From: Bacteroidales bacterium
Lineage (GTDB): Bacteria > Bacteroidota > Bacteroidia > Bacteroidales > P3
DNA length: 64,000 nucleotides
Assembly: GCA_017443265.1 (NCBI GenBank)
Contig: JAFSOU010000092.1
Coordinates: 1-64,000, forward strand
Direction: 5' to 3'
The notes under the pieces were generated by a model. That model was not told where the DNA came from. It did not search any database and worked only from the letters and a program-made list of their open reading frames with translations. Positions 34,810 to 42,868 of the stretch are shown here, one piece after another. Made by a program: the position numbers and the translations under genes. How positions within the stretch are numbered: the first letter of the stretch is position 1; every line of letters begins with the position of its first letter.

Positions 34810-37089
34810 TTATTGTTTTTTGTTAGATTTTTTGTTGTTTTTGCGTTTCGCCGAACCGTGTCGGGAGTCGTGCCTGCCGCCGTTTTTGGCTTTGCGGTCG
34901 GGACGCTGCTCTTTGGCATCGCGGCGACGGTCGGGACATGCCGTGGGTTCGTCGTCGTCGTTCACCAAAGTGAAATCCAGCTGCTTGCGCTGCATGTCCA
35001 CACGTTTCACACGTATCGTCACCGGCGAGCCGAGCTTGTAGGTCTTGCCGTAGCGGCGTCCTATCACCTGATAGTTGTCCTCGTCGAGGTAATAGAAATC
35101 GTCGTTGAGGTCGCCGAGGGGAATCATGCCCTCGCATTTGTTGCCCTCTATTTCGGCGTAGATGCCCCATTTGCTCACACCCGATATAAGTGCCGGAAAT
35201 TCCTGTCCTATCTTGTCGGAGAGGAATTCGGCCTGCTTGTATTTCACCGATGTGCGTTCGGCTTCCACAGCCTTGCGCTCCATCAGCGAGGCATGTTTGC
35301 AACGTTCCTCGTAGGCTGTCTGGTCGGCGGACTTGCCACCGTTGAGGTAATGCTCAAGCAGACGGTGCACCATAAGGTCGGGGTAGCGGCGTATGGGCGA
35401 GGTGAAATGTGTGTAGTAGGGGAATGCCAGACCGTAGTGCCCGATGTTGTCGGTAGAATAATAGGCTTTGGCCATGGTGCGTATGGCAATGGCGTCGATC
35501 ATATTCTGCTCGCCCTTGCCCTCGGTGGCGTCGAACAGGCTGTTGAACGACTTGGCCAGCGACTGGCGGTTGGCAACGTTCATCTTGTAGCCGAGCTTGC
35601 GCACAAACTGCACAAAGGTGTTCAGCTTTTCGGGGTTGGGCTCGTCGTGCACACGATATACAAAAGTCTTGGCTTTGCTTTTACCGTGAGGCTTGCCCAC
35701 AAATTCGGCCACACTTTTGTTTGCCAAAAGCATAAACTCCTCTATCAGGAAATTGGCCTCTTTCTGCTCTTTGATGTAAACTCCTATGGGCTTGGCGTTT
35801 TCGTCGAGCTTGAATTTCACCTCCACGCTCTCGAAATTGATGGCTCCCGTTTTGTGGCGGGCATCCTTCATTCTCTGTGCCAACTCGTTGAGTTTCAGAA
35901 TTTCGTCTTTCAAATCGCCTTCGCCTGTCTCTATTATCTGCTGTGCCTCCTCGTAGGAGAAACGGCGGTTGGAGTTTATCACTGTCTTGCCGAACCATTG
36001 GTTGTGCACACGGGCTTCGTCGTCCATCTCGAAAACGGCCGAGAAACAGAGCTTGTCCTCGTTGGGACGCAGCGAGCAGAGGTTGTTGCACAGCTTTTCG
36101 GGCAGCATGGGGATGGTGCGGTCAACCAGATACACCGAGGTGGCACGGTTGTATGCCTCGTTGTCGATGGGGGTGCCGGGTTTAACGTAGTGCGACACGT
36201 CGGCTATATGCACGCCGATGCGGTAACGGCCGTTGTCCAAACGGCGGAACGAAAGGGCGTCGTCGAAGTCCTTGGCGTCGGCAGGGTCGATGGTGAAAGT
36301 GATGTCGTCCCTGAAATCGCGGCGGCGGGCTATCTCCTCGTCGGTGATTTTGGAGGGAATTTTGCCGGCGGCTTTCTCCACCTCGGCCGGGAACGACAGC
36401 GGAAAGTCGAACTCGGCAAGTATCGACTGCATCTCCACATCGTTTTCGCCGGGCTGGCCAAGCACCTGCAGCACTTTGCCCACGGGATTGTTCAGGTTGT
36501 CGGGCCATTCCACCATCTCCACAAGGGCTTTCTGTCCGTTGCGGGCGCCGCCGAGGTTCTCAAGCGGGATGAAAATGTCCACGTTCATCGTCTTTAGGTC
36601 GGGGATGAGGAAAGCAAAACGGCGCTGTATCTCTATAAGTCCCACAAACTGGGTTTTGGCACGTTTCACAACCTCCACCACACGGCCTTCGGGCTGTTTC
36701 ATTTTGCGGGCGGGGAAGAGCTGAATCTTCACCGTGTCGCCGTGCAGGGCGTGGCCTATGTTGTTGGGTGCCACAAAAATTTCCTGTGCCTCGGGGTCGT
36801 CGGGAATGACGTAGGTCTGGCTTCGGCGGCGTATGTCGAGGGTGCCCACCACGAAATTCTGCGGCAGCAGGTCGTCGGTTATCTTTTGCGGATTGATACG
36901 GAACTTGCCGCGACTCTCGCTGACAAGCACACCTTCGTCGGCAAGGTCGAGTATGGTGTTTATAACTTGCTGGCGCGAAGCCTTGTCCATAGCGCCCATG
37001 CGGGCCGACACCTGCTTGTGGTTGAGCGACTCAAAAGGGTTGCTGGCAAAAATTTTCAGCAGTTGTGTAGTAAAGTCTTTGTTTGTCAT
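34810..37089 (-). CDS. rnr: ribonuclease R
   Basis: A 759-residue 3'-5' exoribonuclease that degrades structured RNA. Order: N-terminal winged-helix (residues 1-70), two cold-shock domains, the RNB catalytic domain with FTIDPADAKDFDDALS (metal-binding aspartates) and YYTHFTSPIRRYPDLMVHRLL, a C-terminal S1 domain (ISGVSKWGIYAEIEGNKCEGMIPL) and a Lys/Arg-rich tail. Typical length. Terminates just before the palindromic spacer upstream of the thiamine kinase gene. Confidence 0.96.
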   Translation of the reverse strand: MTNKDFTTQLLKIFASNPFESLNHKQVSARMGAMDKASRQQVINTILDLADEGVLVSESRGKFRINPQKITDDLLPQNFVVGTLDIRRRSQTYVIPDDPEAQEIFVAPNNIGHALHGDTVKIQLFPARKMKQPEGRVVEVVKRAKTQFVGLIEIQRRFAFLIPDLKTMNVDIFIPLENLGGARNGQKALVEMVEWPDNLNNPVGKVLQVLGQPGENDVEMQSILAEFDFPLSFPAEVEKAAGKIPSKITDEEIARRRDFRDDITFTIDPADAKDFDDALSFRRLDNGRYRIGVHIADVSHYVKPGTPIDNEAYNRATSVYLVDRTIPMLPEKLCNNLCSLRPNEDKLCFSAVFEMDDEARVHNQWFGKTVINSNRRFSYEEAQQIIETGEGDLKDEILKLNELAQRMKDARHKTGAINFESVEVKFKLDENAKPIGVYIKEQKEANFLIEEFMLLANKSVAEFVGKPHGKSKAKTFVYRVHDEPNPEKLNTFVQFVRKLGYKMNVANRQSLAKSFNSLFDATEGKGEQNMIDAIAIRTMAKAYYSTDNIGHYGLAFPYYTHFTSPIRRYPDLMVHRLLEHYLNGGKSADQTAYEERCKHASLMERKAVEAERTSVKYKQAEFLSDKIGQEFPALISGVSKWGIYAEIEGNKCEGMIPLGDLNDDFYYLDEDNYQVIGRRYGKTYKLGSPVTIRVKRVDMQRKQLDFTLVNDDDEPTACPDRRRDAKEQRPDRKAKNGGRHDSRHGSAKRKNNKKSNKKQ

Positions 37090-37215
37090 AGTTTTTTAGT
37101 TTTAATTTGTTAGTTTTTAGTTGTTTGTATATTGGGAGCGGAAGCGTTGTTTTTAGGTCTTATCCAAAAAAAGGAAGACTTTCATGGCCTGAAAATCTTC
37201 CCCCTTTACTTTTTG

Positions 37216-37290
37216 GGTGGGAGATGGGATTCGAACCCACGACCTTCGGAACCACAATCCGCGACTCTAACCAGCTGAGCTACACCCACC
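37216..37290 (-). tRNA. tRNA-His (GUG)
   Basis: Cloverleaf with the extra 5' G(-1) opposite C73 that marks tRNA-His, D arm GCTC...GAGT, anticodon loop TTGTGGT (anticodon GTG) and T loop TTCGAAT. One U-U mismatch in the acceptor stem (pair 6-67). The CCA end is not encoded. Confidence 0.93.
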
Positions 37291-37617
37291 GTAAAAAGTT
37301 GTGCAAAGGTAGCACTTTTTTTCGAAACCACAAAATTTTTTGTCCCCCAAACAATTGTTTTCTAATATAACAAACTGTTTAACAGGTGTTTATTTTAATG
37401 AAATATATGGTTGATATTACCCACTTTTTCACCGAAAAAAGACTTTCAAAACAATAAAGCTGTACAATTTTTGGGGTAAAAATGACAATATTTTTGTTCA
37501 TTCCACACACACATTATTTCAACAATCACAACCTGATTTGCAGTTTATAAATAAAAAAAACAGGCTCGAAGGAGCCTGTTTTATGTGTGTTTGGAGTTTT
37601 TTCGATGTTGAATTTTG
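37291..37617 (-). terminator. intergenic region with terminator of the ECF sigma gene
   Basis: 327 bases without a gene. CAGGCTC-GAAG-GAGCCTG (37561-37578) forms a 7-bp stem; on the reverse strand it is followed by a run of eight T (37553-37560), about 40 bases after the sigma-factor stop. The part next to tRNA-His shows nothing else. Confidence 0.85.
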
Positions 37618-38205
37618 TCAGATTTCCAGCATCACGTTGCTGTTGCGGGCCAGACGGCGCAGGTTGATGATGGCGTAGCGCATGCGGCCGAGGGCGGTGT
37701 TGATGCTCACGCCTGTTTTTTCGGCTATGTCCTTGAACTCGTATTTGCCGTAGTGGCGCAGTATCACCACGCGGCGCTGCTCGTCGGGGAGTTTCTTTAT
37801 CAGTTTGCGTATGTCCTGACGGGTCTGGTTTTTGATTACCACTTTTTCCACATTGTCGTCGAGCACGCGCAGGTTTTCGAGCAGAAAGTCGTTTTTGTTC
37901 ACTGTGGGCAGCTTGCTCACCCTGCGGAAATGGTCCACAATAAGGTTGTGCGATATGCGCATAACCCAGTGTATGAACTTGTTTTCGTCCTTGTACATGC
38001 CCGAGTTGATGGTCTGTACAACTTTCAAAAATGTGTCTTGGAATATGTCGTCGGCCACGTTCTTGTCCTTTACCACGGAAAAGATATAGCCATACACTTT
38101 TGCCTGATGGCGGGCCAGAAGTGTCTCGAAGTCTGCATAATTACCATTTCTGTAGCCGTCTATCAGCTCGTTGTCGCTGACGTATGCCTTTGTTGCCACG
38201 TTCAT
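37618..38205 (-). CDS. ECF-type RNA polymerase sigma factor
   Basis: A 195-residue sigma factor: region 2 (ADFETLLARHQAKVYGYIFSVVKDKNVADDIFQDTFLKV...FIHWVMRISHNLIVDHFRR) and region 4 (LPDEQRRVVILRHYGKYEFKDIAEKTGVSINTALGRMRYAIINLRR). It stands alone with its own promoter and terminator and has no anti-sigma partner nearby. In Porphyromonas a free-standing ECF factor, SigP, works with PorX; whether this is that protein cannot be told here. Confidence 0.9.
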   Translation of the reverse strand: MNVATKAYVSDNELIDGYRNGNYADFETLLARHQAKVYGYIFSVVKDKNVADDIFQDTFLKVVQTINSGMYKDENKFIHWVMRISHNLIVDHFRRVSKLPTVNKNDFLLENLRVLDDNVEKVVIKNQTRQDIRKLIKKLPDEQRRVVILRHYGKYEFKDIAEKTGVSINTALGRMRYAIINLRRLARNSNVMLEI

Positions 38206-38318
38206 AATAACCTCCTGTGTTTTGGGTTTTATTTACTGTTTTCTTTTACAAAAATAGTAGTTATGCTTCGATAATCTTCTGTTTTGGTTTATACTTTGTT
38301 TTTAACTGTTTCGAACTG

Positions 38319-38349
38319 CAAAGATACAATTTTTTTTCTACTCTGCAAA
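38319..38349 (-). promoter_or_regulatory. Bacteroidota-type promoter of the ECF sigma gene
   Basis: On the reverse strand, TTTG (38346-38349), a 19-base spacer and TATCTTTG (38319-38326). The start codon is 113 bases downstream, leaving a long untranslated leader. The rest of the gap to 38502 has no gene. Confidence 0.75.
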
Positions 38350-38502
38350 ATATTTTTATCAGTTTTACGTTGTTTGTTTTTCAATACGCTATATATCAAG
38401 TTTTTAGCTTTCTAAATTATTGGTTTCCCGATGTTTTTCGCTTTTCGGAAGTACTTTTTTGTACCGCTTTTTTGCCAAAACTTACTGCGGGGGAGAGATT
38501 TT

Positions 38503-39828
38503 TTATAAAAACGGCGTGAAATAAACCGGTAGACATGAGGTTTGTCCATCAGTTTGATAATCTTTGGTATATATCAAATATCTGTCCTTTATGCGTGACG
38601 AGTATTTTTGACAAAAGGAATCCAAAGACTTGTGTGTTTTATAGCCCGACGACTTCACTTCGATAGGACACAGTTTGTTGCTGCGAGACAATAAAAAATC
38701 CACCTCGTAATTATGATTGTTCTCTGTGGGAAATGTATGATAGAACAATTCATTTCCTGTACTTTTCAGCATCTGGGCAACCAAATTTTCATAGATGTAA
38801 CCCAAATTTGCTTCAAGTTTGTCGCTCAACAACTTGCTATAGATTGTGTTTTCGGTAAAGGCTTTGTCGCGAAAAGCAAGTGTGACAAAAAGACCGGTGT
38901 CGGCGACAAACATTTTGTAACGGTAGATGTTTTGCGACAGTGGCATACCAACATTTGGGTCATTGATATGGTAAGCCAAAAGTATTGTCATGCTGTCGGC
39001 CATGTCTGCAACCACATTTGCTACACGTTGTGCATCTTGATTTTCCAAAACACTTGAAATCTGGTATCGGCCAGCGTTGTTTGTCAGTTGCGAAGGTATG
39101 GCAGCAAACAGCTGTGAGGCTCTGCCAGTATTGTCAATTTTGTTGAAGTCATCCTGATACAACTCAATTATTTCTCTTTTAATGTCGTCAACCGTCTGCA
39201 GATTATTTGTTTGCAAAAATGCGTCGATAGCTTGGGGCATACCGCCGACAAGCATGTACAACCGCAAGTCACGCATTATTTTGCGATGAGAGCTTCCCAA
39301 GGGTTGTTTGATTTCCCAAAACTTACGCAGCGTCTCGTATGTGGCGGTGTTGCCCAAAGCCCAATAAAATTCCTCAAAATCCATTGGATATAGTGTCAAA
39401 CGGGTTTCTTCGGATGGGATAACGATATCTTTCACATTCTTTTTAATGCTCAACAGCGAACCTGTTTCGATATAGTCGTATCGTCCGTCTTTCACCAGGT
39501 ATTTTATGGCTTGTCGTGCAATGGGTTTGAGCTGTATTTCGTCGAATATTATGACGGATTCTCTTTTATACAATTTCACCCCCGTCTCCACTTCAAGACG
39601 CATAAAGAATAAGTCTAAGTTGCTAATATCATCAAAAAGTTCGTTTATCTTTTTGGAAACATTTGCAAAATCGATGAGGATATATGATTTGTATTCGTTT
39701 TTCGCAAATTGAAGCGCCAATGTGGACTTGCCAACTCGCCTTGCCCCTTTTATAAGCAAAGCTGTAGAGCCGTTGCGCTCTCTTTTCCATCTATGCATTT
39801 GCTCATATATTTTTCTCTTGAAAACCAT
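38503..39828 (-). CDS. AAA ATPase with DUF4143 nuclease-like C-terminus
   Basis: A 441-residue protein: Walker A KGARRVGKSTLA near residue 30, Walker B VIIFDEIQ near 92 and sensor IETGSLLS form an AAA_14 domain; the C-terminal DUF4143 part has YEVDFLLSRSNKLCPIEVKSS, the D-x-ExK pattern of a PD-(D/E)xK nuclease fold. These proteins form large paralogous families in Bacteroidales; a biological role is not established. Own promoter with tandem repeats upstream. AT-rich relative to housekeeping genes. Confidence 0.88.
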   Translation of the reverse strand: MVFKRKIYEQMHRWKRERNGSTALLIKGARRVGKSTLALQFAKNEYKSYILIDFANVSKKINELFDDISNLDLFFMRLEVETGVKLYKRESVIIFDEIQLKPIARQAIKYLVKDGRYDYIETGSLLSIKKNVKDIVIPSEETRLTLYPMDFEEFYWALGNTATYETLRKFWEIKQPLGSSHRKIMRDLRLYMLVGGMPQAIDAFLQTNNLQTVDDIKREIIELYQDDFNKIDNTGRASQLFAAIPSQLTNNAGRYQISSVLENQDAQRVANVVADMADSMTILLAYHINDPNVGMPLSQNIYRYKMFVADTGLFVTLAFRDKAFTENTIYSKLLSDKLEANLGYIYENLVAQMLKSTGNELFYHTFPTENNHNYEVDFLLSRSNKLCPIEVKSSGYKTHKSLDSFCQKYSSRIKDRYLIYTKDYQTDGQTSCLPVYFTPFL

Positions 39829-39853
39829 ATTGATATATCGATTAATTTTTTTG

Positions 39854-39884
39854 CAAAGATAGAATTTTTTTTTGTATTCGCAAA
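39854..39884 (-). promoter_or_regulatory. Bacteroidota-type promoter of the AAA ATPase gene
   Basis: On the reverse strand, TTTG (39881-39884), 19 bases, TATCTTTG (39854-39861), 26 bases from the start codon. The -33 element lies in the first copy of the tandem repeat at 39876. Confidence 0.75.
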
Positions 39885-39952
39885 ATTTATTTATGCAAAA
39901 ATGCGTAAATTCGCAAAATTTATTTATGCAAAAATGCGTAAATTCGCAAAAT
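39876..39952. repeat. 33-bp tandem repeat, 2.3 copies
   Basis: Identical 33-base units at 39876-39908 and 39909-39941, with an 11-base partial third copy to 39952. Each unit has two TTTGC-like motifs on the reverse strand and overlaps the upstream part of the ATPase promoter, so copy-number change would add or remove promoter-like elements. Confidence 0.9.
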
Positions 39953-39999
39953 GTTGGTTGGGTTTTGTGTCAGTCTAGGGGCTAGGTTTCACTTCAATG

Positions 40000-40263
40000 T
40001 TATGCCAACGAAATAGAATACTCCTCGCTGATGTCCAGCCACTCGTCGGTGTGGATGAAAATGCTGTCGTCCTCTACTTTGATGATATTCCCGAATTGGT
40101 AGTCGGGACGGACGAAAACTGTTAGCTTCACTCGGTCGCCTTGTTGTAGTTGGTGTTCGTTGCGATTTACCATAAACTTGTAGTTTTGGCTTTCGTCATC
40201 GTCAAACGACCAATCAAGATAGGTACGAGGTATAATTGGCTTTTCTTCTGTATTTCTTTTCAT
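40000..40263 (-). CDS. hypothetical acidic protein, 87 residues
   Basis: Small acidic cytoplasmic protein (MKRNTEEKPIIPRTYLDWSFDDDE...). The C-terminal half, HQLQQGDRVKLTVFVRPDYQFGNIIKVEDDSIFIHTDEWLDI, reads like a small beta-barrel (SH3-like or OB-like) that could bind RNA or protein. I recognise no family. It starts 5 bases after the RlaP gene, so it belongs to the RNA-repair operon. Confidence 0.6.
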   Translation of the reverse strand: MKRNTEEKPIIPRTYLDWSFDDDESQNYKFMVNRNEHQLQQGDRVKLTVFVRPDYQFGNIIKVEDDSIFIHTDEWLDISEEYSISLA

Positions 40264-40268
40264 TTGTT

Positions 40269-41039
40269 TTATCCTTTATATTTCATCACCATATCGTACA
40301 GCAGGTCGTCCAGTGTTTCGGTGGAGTGTTTGTCCAGTTCGGGACGGAATGTCTCGATATGTTCGTTGTAATAGCTGGCAAGGTTGCGGGCGTAGGTCAT
40401 AAGGTCGTGGTCCACCACGCTTACGTCGTGTTCCTCACCACTTTTCTTGAGTTGTAGCAGGTGGTCGATTTTCGCCCGCAGCGCCGCGTCATCCACGGTG
40501 GCTTCCACCAGCTTGGCGAAAGGCACGGGCGGCAGGGTGCGGCGTTGCTCTATCCAGCGGCAGGCCAGCACTCCGCGCAGGTAGTACAGAAAACGTTTCA
40601 TCGAGCAGTCGGGACGTTGCAGGTAACGCTCGTCGTGGGAGATGTAGGTATGGTTGTAGTGGTACATCGAGGCAATGGGGTTGAAGAAATCCTGTGCCGC
40701 GGTGCGGATACGTGCCAGAAAAGCGTCGTCGGCACGATAGACGAAGGGGGAGTCGAGCCACTCCATCAGCGCGGGGTTGCAGCGTTTGAGCAGTGCCAGT
40801 GTCTTGCGCAGCTCCCAGCCCGCGAGGTCGAGGTCGCCGTGCATACGCTCTATGGTGTCGCGCTGGGGCTCCACACGCAAATACCACTGCGGACGGTGCA
40901 CATACACGAAACGCACGTCCCAGTCGCTGTTCTTCGACTCGAAGCCCCAAGCCCTGCTCCCCGACTCCACGGCAAGAAGCACCGAAACATCGTGCTCCCG
41001 CTCGATGGTCTTAAGCTGTTCAAGTATTGCGGTTTTCAT
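40269..41039 (-). CDS. RlaP-type predicted nucleotidyltransferase
   Basis: A 256-residue protein from ATG 41039 (GTG 41054, overlapping the upstream stop, is an alternative giving 261). The polymerase-beta-type nucleotidyltransferase motif is clear: AVESGSRAWGFESKNSDWDVRFVYVH (GS...DxD), matching the RlaP family described as RNA-ligase-associated. The rest is helical. By family context it should add or transfer a nucleotide to RNA ends during repair. It sits in a cluster with RtcB and Ro60. Confidence 0.85.
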   Translation of the reverse strand: MKTAILEQLKTIEREHDVSVLLAVESGSRAWGFESKNSDWDVRFVYVHRPQWYLRVEPQRDTIERMHGDLDLAGWELRKTLALLKRCNPALMEWLDSPFVYRADDAFLARIRTAAQDFFNPIASMYHYNHTYISHDERYLQRPDCSMKRFLYYLRGVLACRWIEQRRTLPPVPFAKLVEATVDDAALRAKIDHLLQLKKSGEEHDVSVVDHDLMTYARNLASYYNEHIETFRPELDKHSTETLDDLLYDMVMKYKG

Positions 41040-41050
41040 TGCTTTATCAA

Positions 41051-41455
41051 TCACTTAATAAGTTTGTTGTTTTTCTCTAAATCTTTAATCTCCCATCCCA
41101 TAGATTCAAAAAAAGTATAAGCAAAAAAATCCTCATTCCCTTCTATTCCCATTCCGCCTATTCCGTGCTGGTAGCATTCGTCATCTTGATTGTGGGTGTT
41201 TACTCCAGCCCATAGATGCCAGCGCACTTCCACCAAACCGACGGAAAACCTGCAATCAAAACGTTCTGTATCCCATAAAAAGTCTAATTCCTTTTCTCCA
41301 TCCCATGCAACGGTTGCATCTTTTAAAATCCTGTCGTCGGGACACTGGTTAAGGAACATTACAACGTTGGATTCGTATTGTTCTGCGTTTGGAACATTAA
41401 GTTGTACCAATTGTTCCTGAACATCTTTTAGCAATCTTGAAGCATTTTCTTCCAT
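41051..41455 (-). CDS. hypothetical protein in RNA-repair cluster
   Basis: A 134-residue acidic protein from ATG 41455 (the longer frame crosses a promoter box and a structured RNA). Helical start MEENASRLLKDVQEQLVQL, then FLNQCPDDRILKDATVAWDGEKELDFLWDTERFDCRFSVGLVEVRWHLW, a beta-rich part with many Trp, and a C-terminal DLEKNNKLIK. No family recognised. It is 11 bases upstream of the RlaP gene and is AT-richer than rtcB. Box TATTTTTG at 41468-41475 is its likely promoter. Confidence 0.7.
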   Translation of the reverse strand: MEENASRLLKDVQEQLVQLNVPNAEQYESNVVMFLNQCPDDRILKDATVAWDGEKELDFLWDTERFDCRFSVGLVEVRWHLWAGVNTHNQDDECYQHGIGGMGIEGNEDFFAYTFFESMGWEIKDLEKNNKLIK

Positions 41456-41492
41456 ATCTTTTTTTTGCAAAAATACGATTTTTATCCGACAT

Positions 41493-41579
41493 AAAAAAAC
41501 AGAGCCGTTGGGGTGCGGAGGTATCCCCATCATCCGTACTGGTGCACCAGCACACGGCAGCAATCCGACTTCCTGCTCT
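41493..41579 (-). terminator. structured terminator after rtcB
   Basis: On the reverse strand AGAGC (41575-41579) pairs with GCTCT (41501-41505), enclosing a CCGT/ACGG + CTGG-TGCA-CCAG hairpin and a GGGG...CCCC hairpin, and a run of seven T follows (41493-41499). It lies 60 bases after the rtcB stop. It is more elaborate than an ordinary terminator and may be a separate small RNA or a 3'-untranslated element. Confidence 0.6.
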
Positions 41580-41639
41580 TAACGACTCGTCTCTTTAGAA
41601 AATAAACTTTCGCTTTTTTTCGTACTTTTCGATGTTTCT

Positions 41640-42815
41640 CTACCCTTTTATCACCGCTATCGGCTCCAGTTTGACTTTCACTTTCACAAGGTCCGACTCG
41701 AGGGCAATCACATGGTCGATGTCTTTGTAGGCGCTGGAGGCCTCGTCGAGGTCGCGCTGGCTGCGGAGGCCGTGGACGATGCCTTTTTCGTCCATCTTCT
41801 TTATCTCCTCCTCGAGGTTTAGGGTGTTGATAGCCTTGGTGCGGCTCATGGTGCGTCCAGCGCCGTGGCTGGAGCTCATAAAGCTTTCGGGATTGCCGAG
41901 ACCTTCCATAATATACGAGCTTGTCCCCATGGAGCCGGGGATGATGCCCGTCTCGCCCGCCCTTGCGCGCACAGCCCCTTTGCGGTGCACTATGCAGTTG
42001 TGGCCGAAATGGTTCTCCCAAGCGGCGTAGTTGTGGGCGATGTCGATGTCGGGCTCGAACTCCACGTCGGGCAGGGCGTCGGTAAACACCTCTTTGATAC
42101 GTTCCATCATCAGGCTGCGGTTGCAGTGGGCAAAGGCTATGCAGTAGCTCATCTCGTTCCAGTAGCTGCTGAATTCAGGTGTCTTCAAAGGCAGGAACGG
42201 CAGCTGTATGCTCGACTCTACTTTGCTGAAATACATCTCGTTGAGTGTCTTTGCGTGTTTGTTGTAGTAGTCGCCCACCTGTTTGCCGAGGTTGCGCGAG
42301 CCGGAGTGTATCATAATCCAAAGCCACCCTTCCTCGTCTTTCTGCAGTTCGATGAAATGGTTGCCTCCCCCCAGCGTACCCACCTGACGTTGTGCGGAAA
42401 TATACTGATGTTTAACTACATACATACTGTCTATGTCGAAACCTGCGGGCATATATTTCTCATCCTGACGTTCTTTGTGGTGGTCCATTCCCAGCGGGAT
42501 GCGTTGACGTATTCCGCGCATTATTATCTTGCGCAGGAAAGTCTCCTCTATCATCTCGGCACGAATGTTGGTCTTTACGGCACGCATGCCGCAGCCGATA
42601 TCCACGCCCACGGCGTTGGGAATAACCACGTCGTTGGTGGGCAGCACGCCGCCGATGGGCATCCCCATACCTGCGTGACAGTCGGGCATCAGCGCGATGT
42701 GATGATACACGAAAGGCAGCGAGGCGAGGTTCTGCACCTGCTGTAGTGCCTTTTCCTCTATGTCGGTGAGCCACATCTTGACCACCGTGGTTCCCATTTC
42801 TTCTACTTTTTCCAT
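41640..42815 (-). CDS. rtcB: RNA-splicing ligase RtcB
   Basis: A 391-residue RtcB, the GTP- and manganese-dependent ligase that joins 2',3'-cyclic-phosphate (or 3'-phosphate) and 5'-OH RNA ends, as left by ribotoxins and tRNA-cleaving nucleases. Motifs: MPDCHAGMGMPIGGV, GVDIGCGM (Mn Cys), GTLGGGNHFIE, HSGSRNLG, PGSMG and the guanylylated His in SSSHGAGR. Shorter than the 408-480 residues of classic RtcB, as in the RtcB2-like branch. It follows the Ro60 gene by 53 bases. Confidence 0.95.
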   Translation of the reverse strand: MEKVEEMGTTVVKMWLTDIEEKALQQVQNLASLPFVYHHIALMPDCHAGMGMPIGGVLPTNDVVIPNAVGVDIGCGMRAVKTNIRAEMIEETFLRKIIMRGIRQRIPLGMDHHKERQDEKYMPAGFDIDSMYVVKHQYISAQRQVGTLGGGNHFIELQKDEEGWLWIMIHSGSRNLGKQVGDYYNKHAKTLNEMYFSKVESSIQLPFLPLKTPEFSSYWNEMSYCIAFAHCNRSLMMERIKEVFTDALPDVEFEPDIDIAHNYAAWENHFGHNCIVHRKGAVRARAGETGIIPGSMGTSSYIMEGLGNPESFMSSSHGAGRTMSRTKAINTLNLEEEIKKMDEKGIVHGLRSQRDLDEASSAYKDIDHVIALESDLVKVKVKLEPIAVIKG

Positions 42816-42834
42816 TTTTTTACTAATTAATTAT

Positions 42835-42866
42835 CTGAAAATCTGAATATCAGAAAATCCGAAAAT
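42835..42866. repeat. 8-bp tandem repeat, four copies
   Basis: CTGAAAAT, CTGAATAT, CAGAAAAT, CCGAAAAT follow without gaps between the Ro60 stop and the rtcB start. It could be a slippage-prone spacer. Confidence 0.85.
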
Positions 42867-42868
42867 CT

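Noticed and set aside
34743-34919. N-terminal extension of thiamine pyrophosphokinase
   Set aside because: It overlaps the end of rnr and translates palindromic spacer DNA; the internal ATG at 34742 fits the family start.
39876-39952. CRISPR-like direct repeats
   Set aside because: Contiguous tandem copies without spacers; no cas genes.
40461-41120. 219-codon forward ORF opposite the RlaP gene
   Set aside because: Antisense shadow of a gene with a clear nucleotidyltransferase motif.
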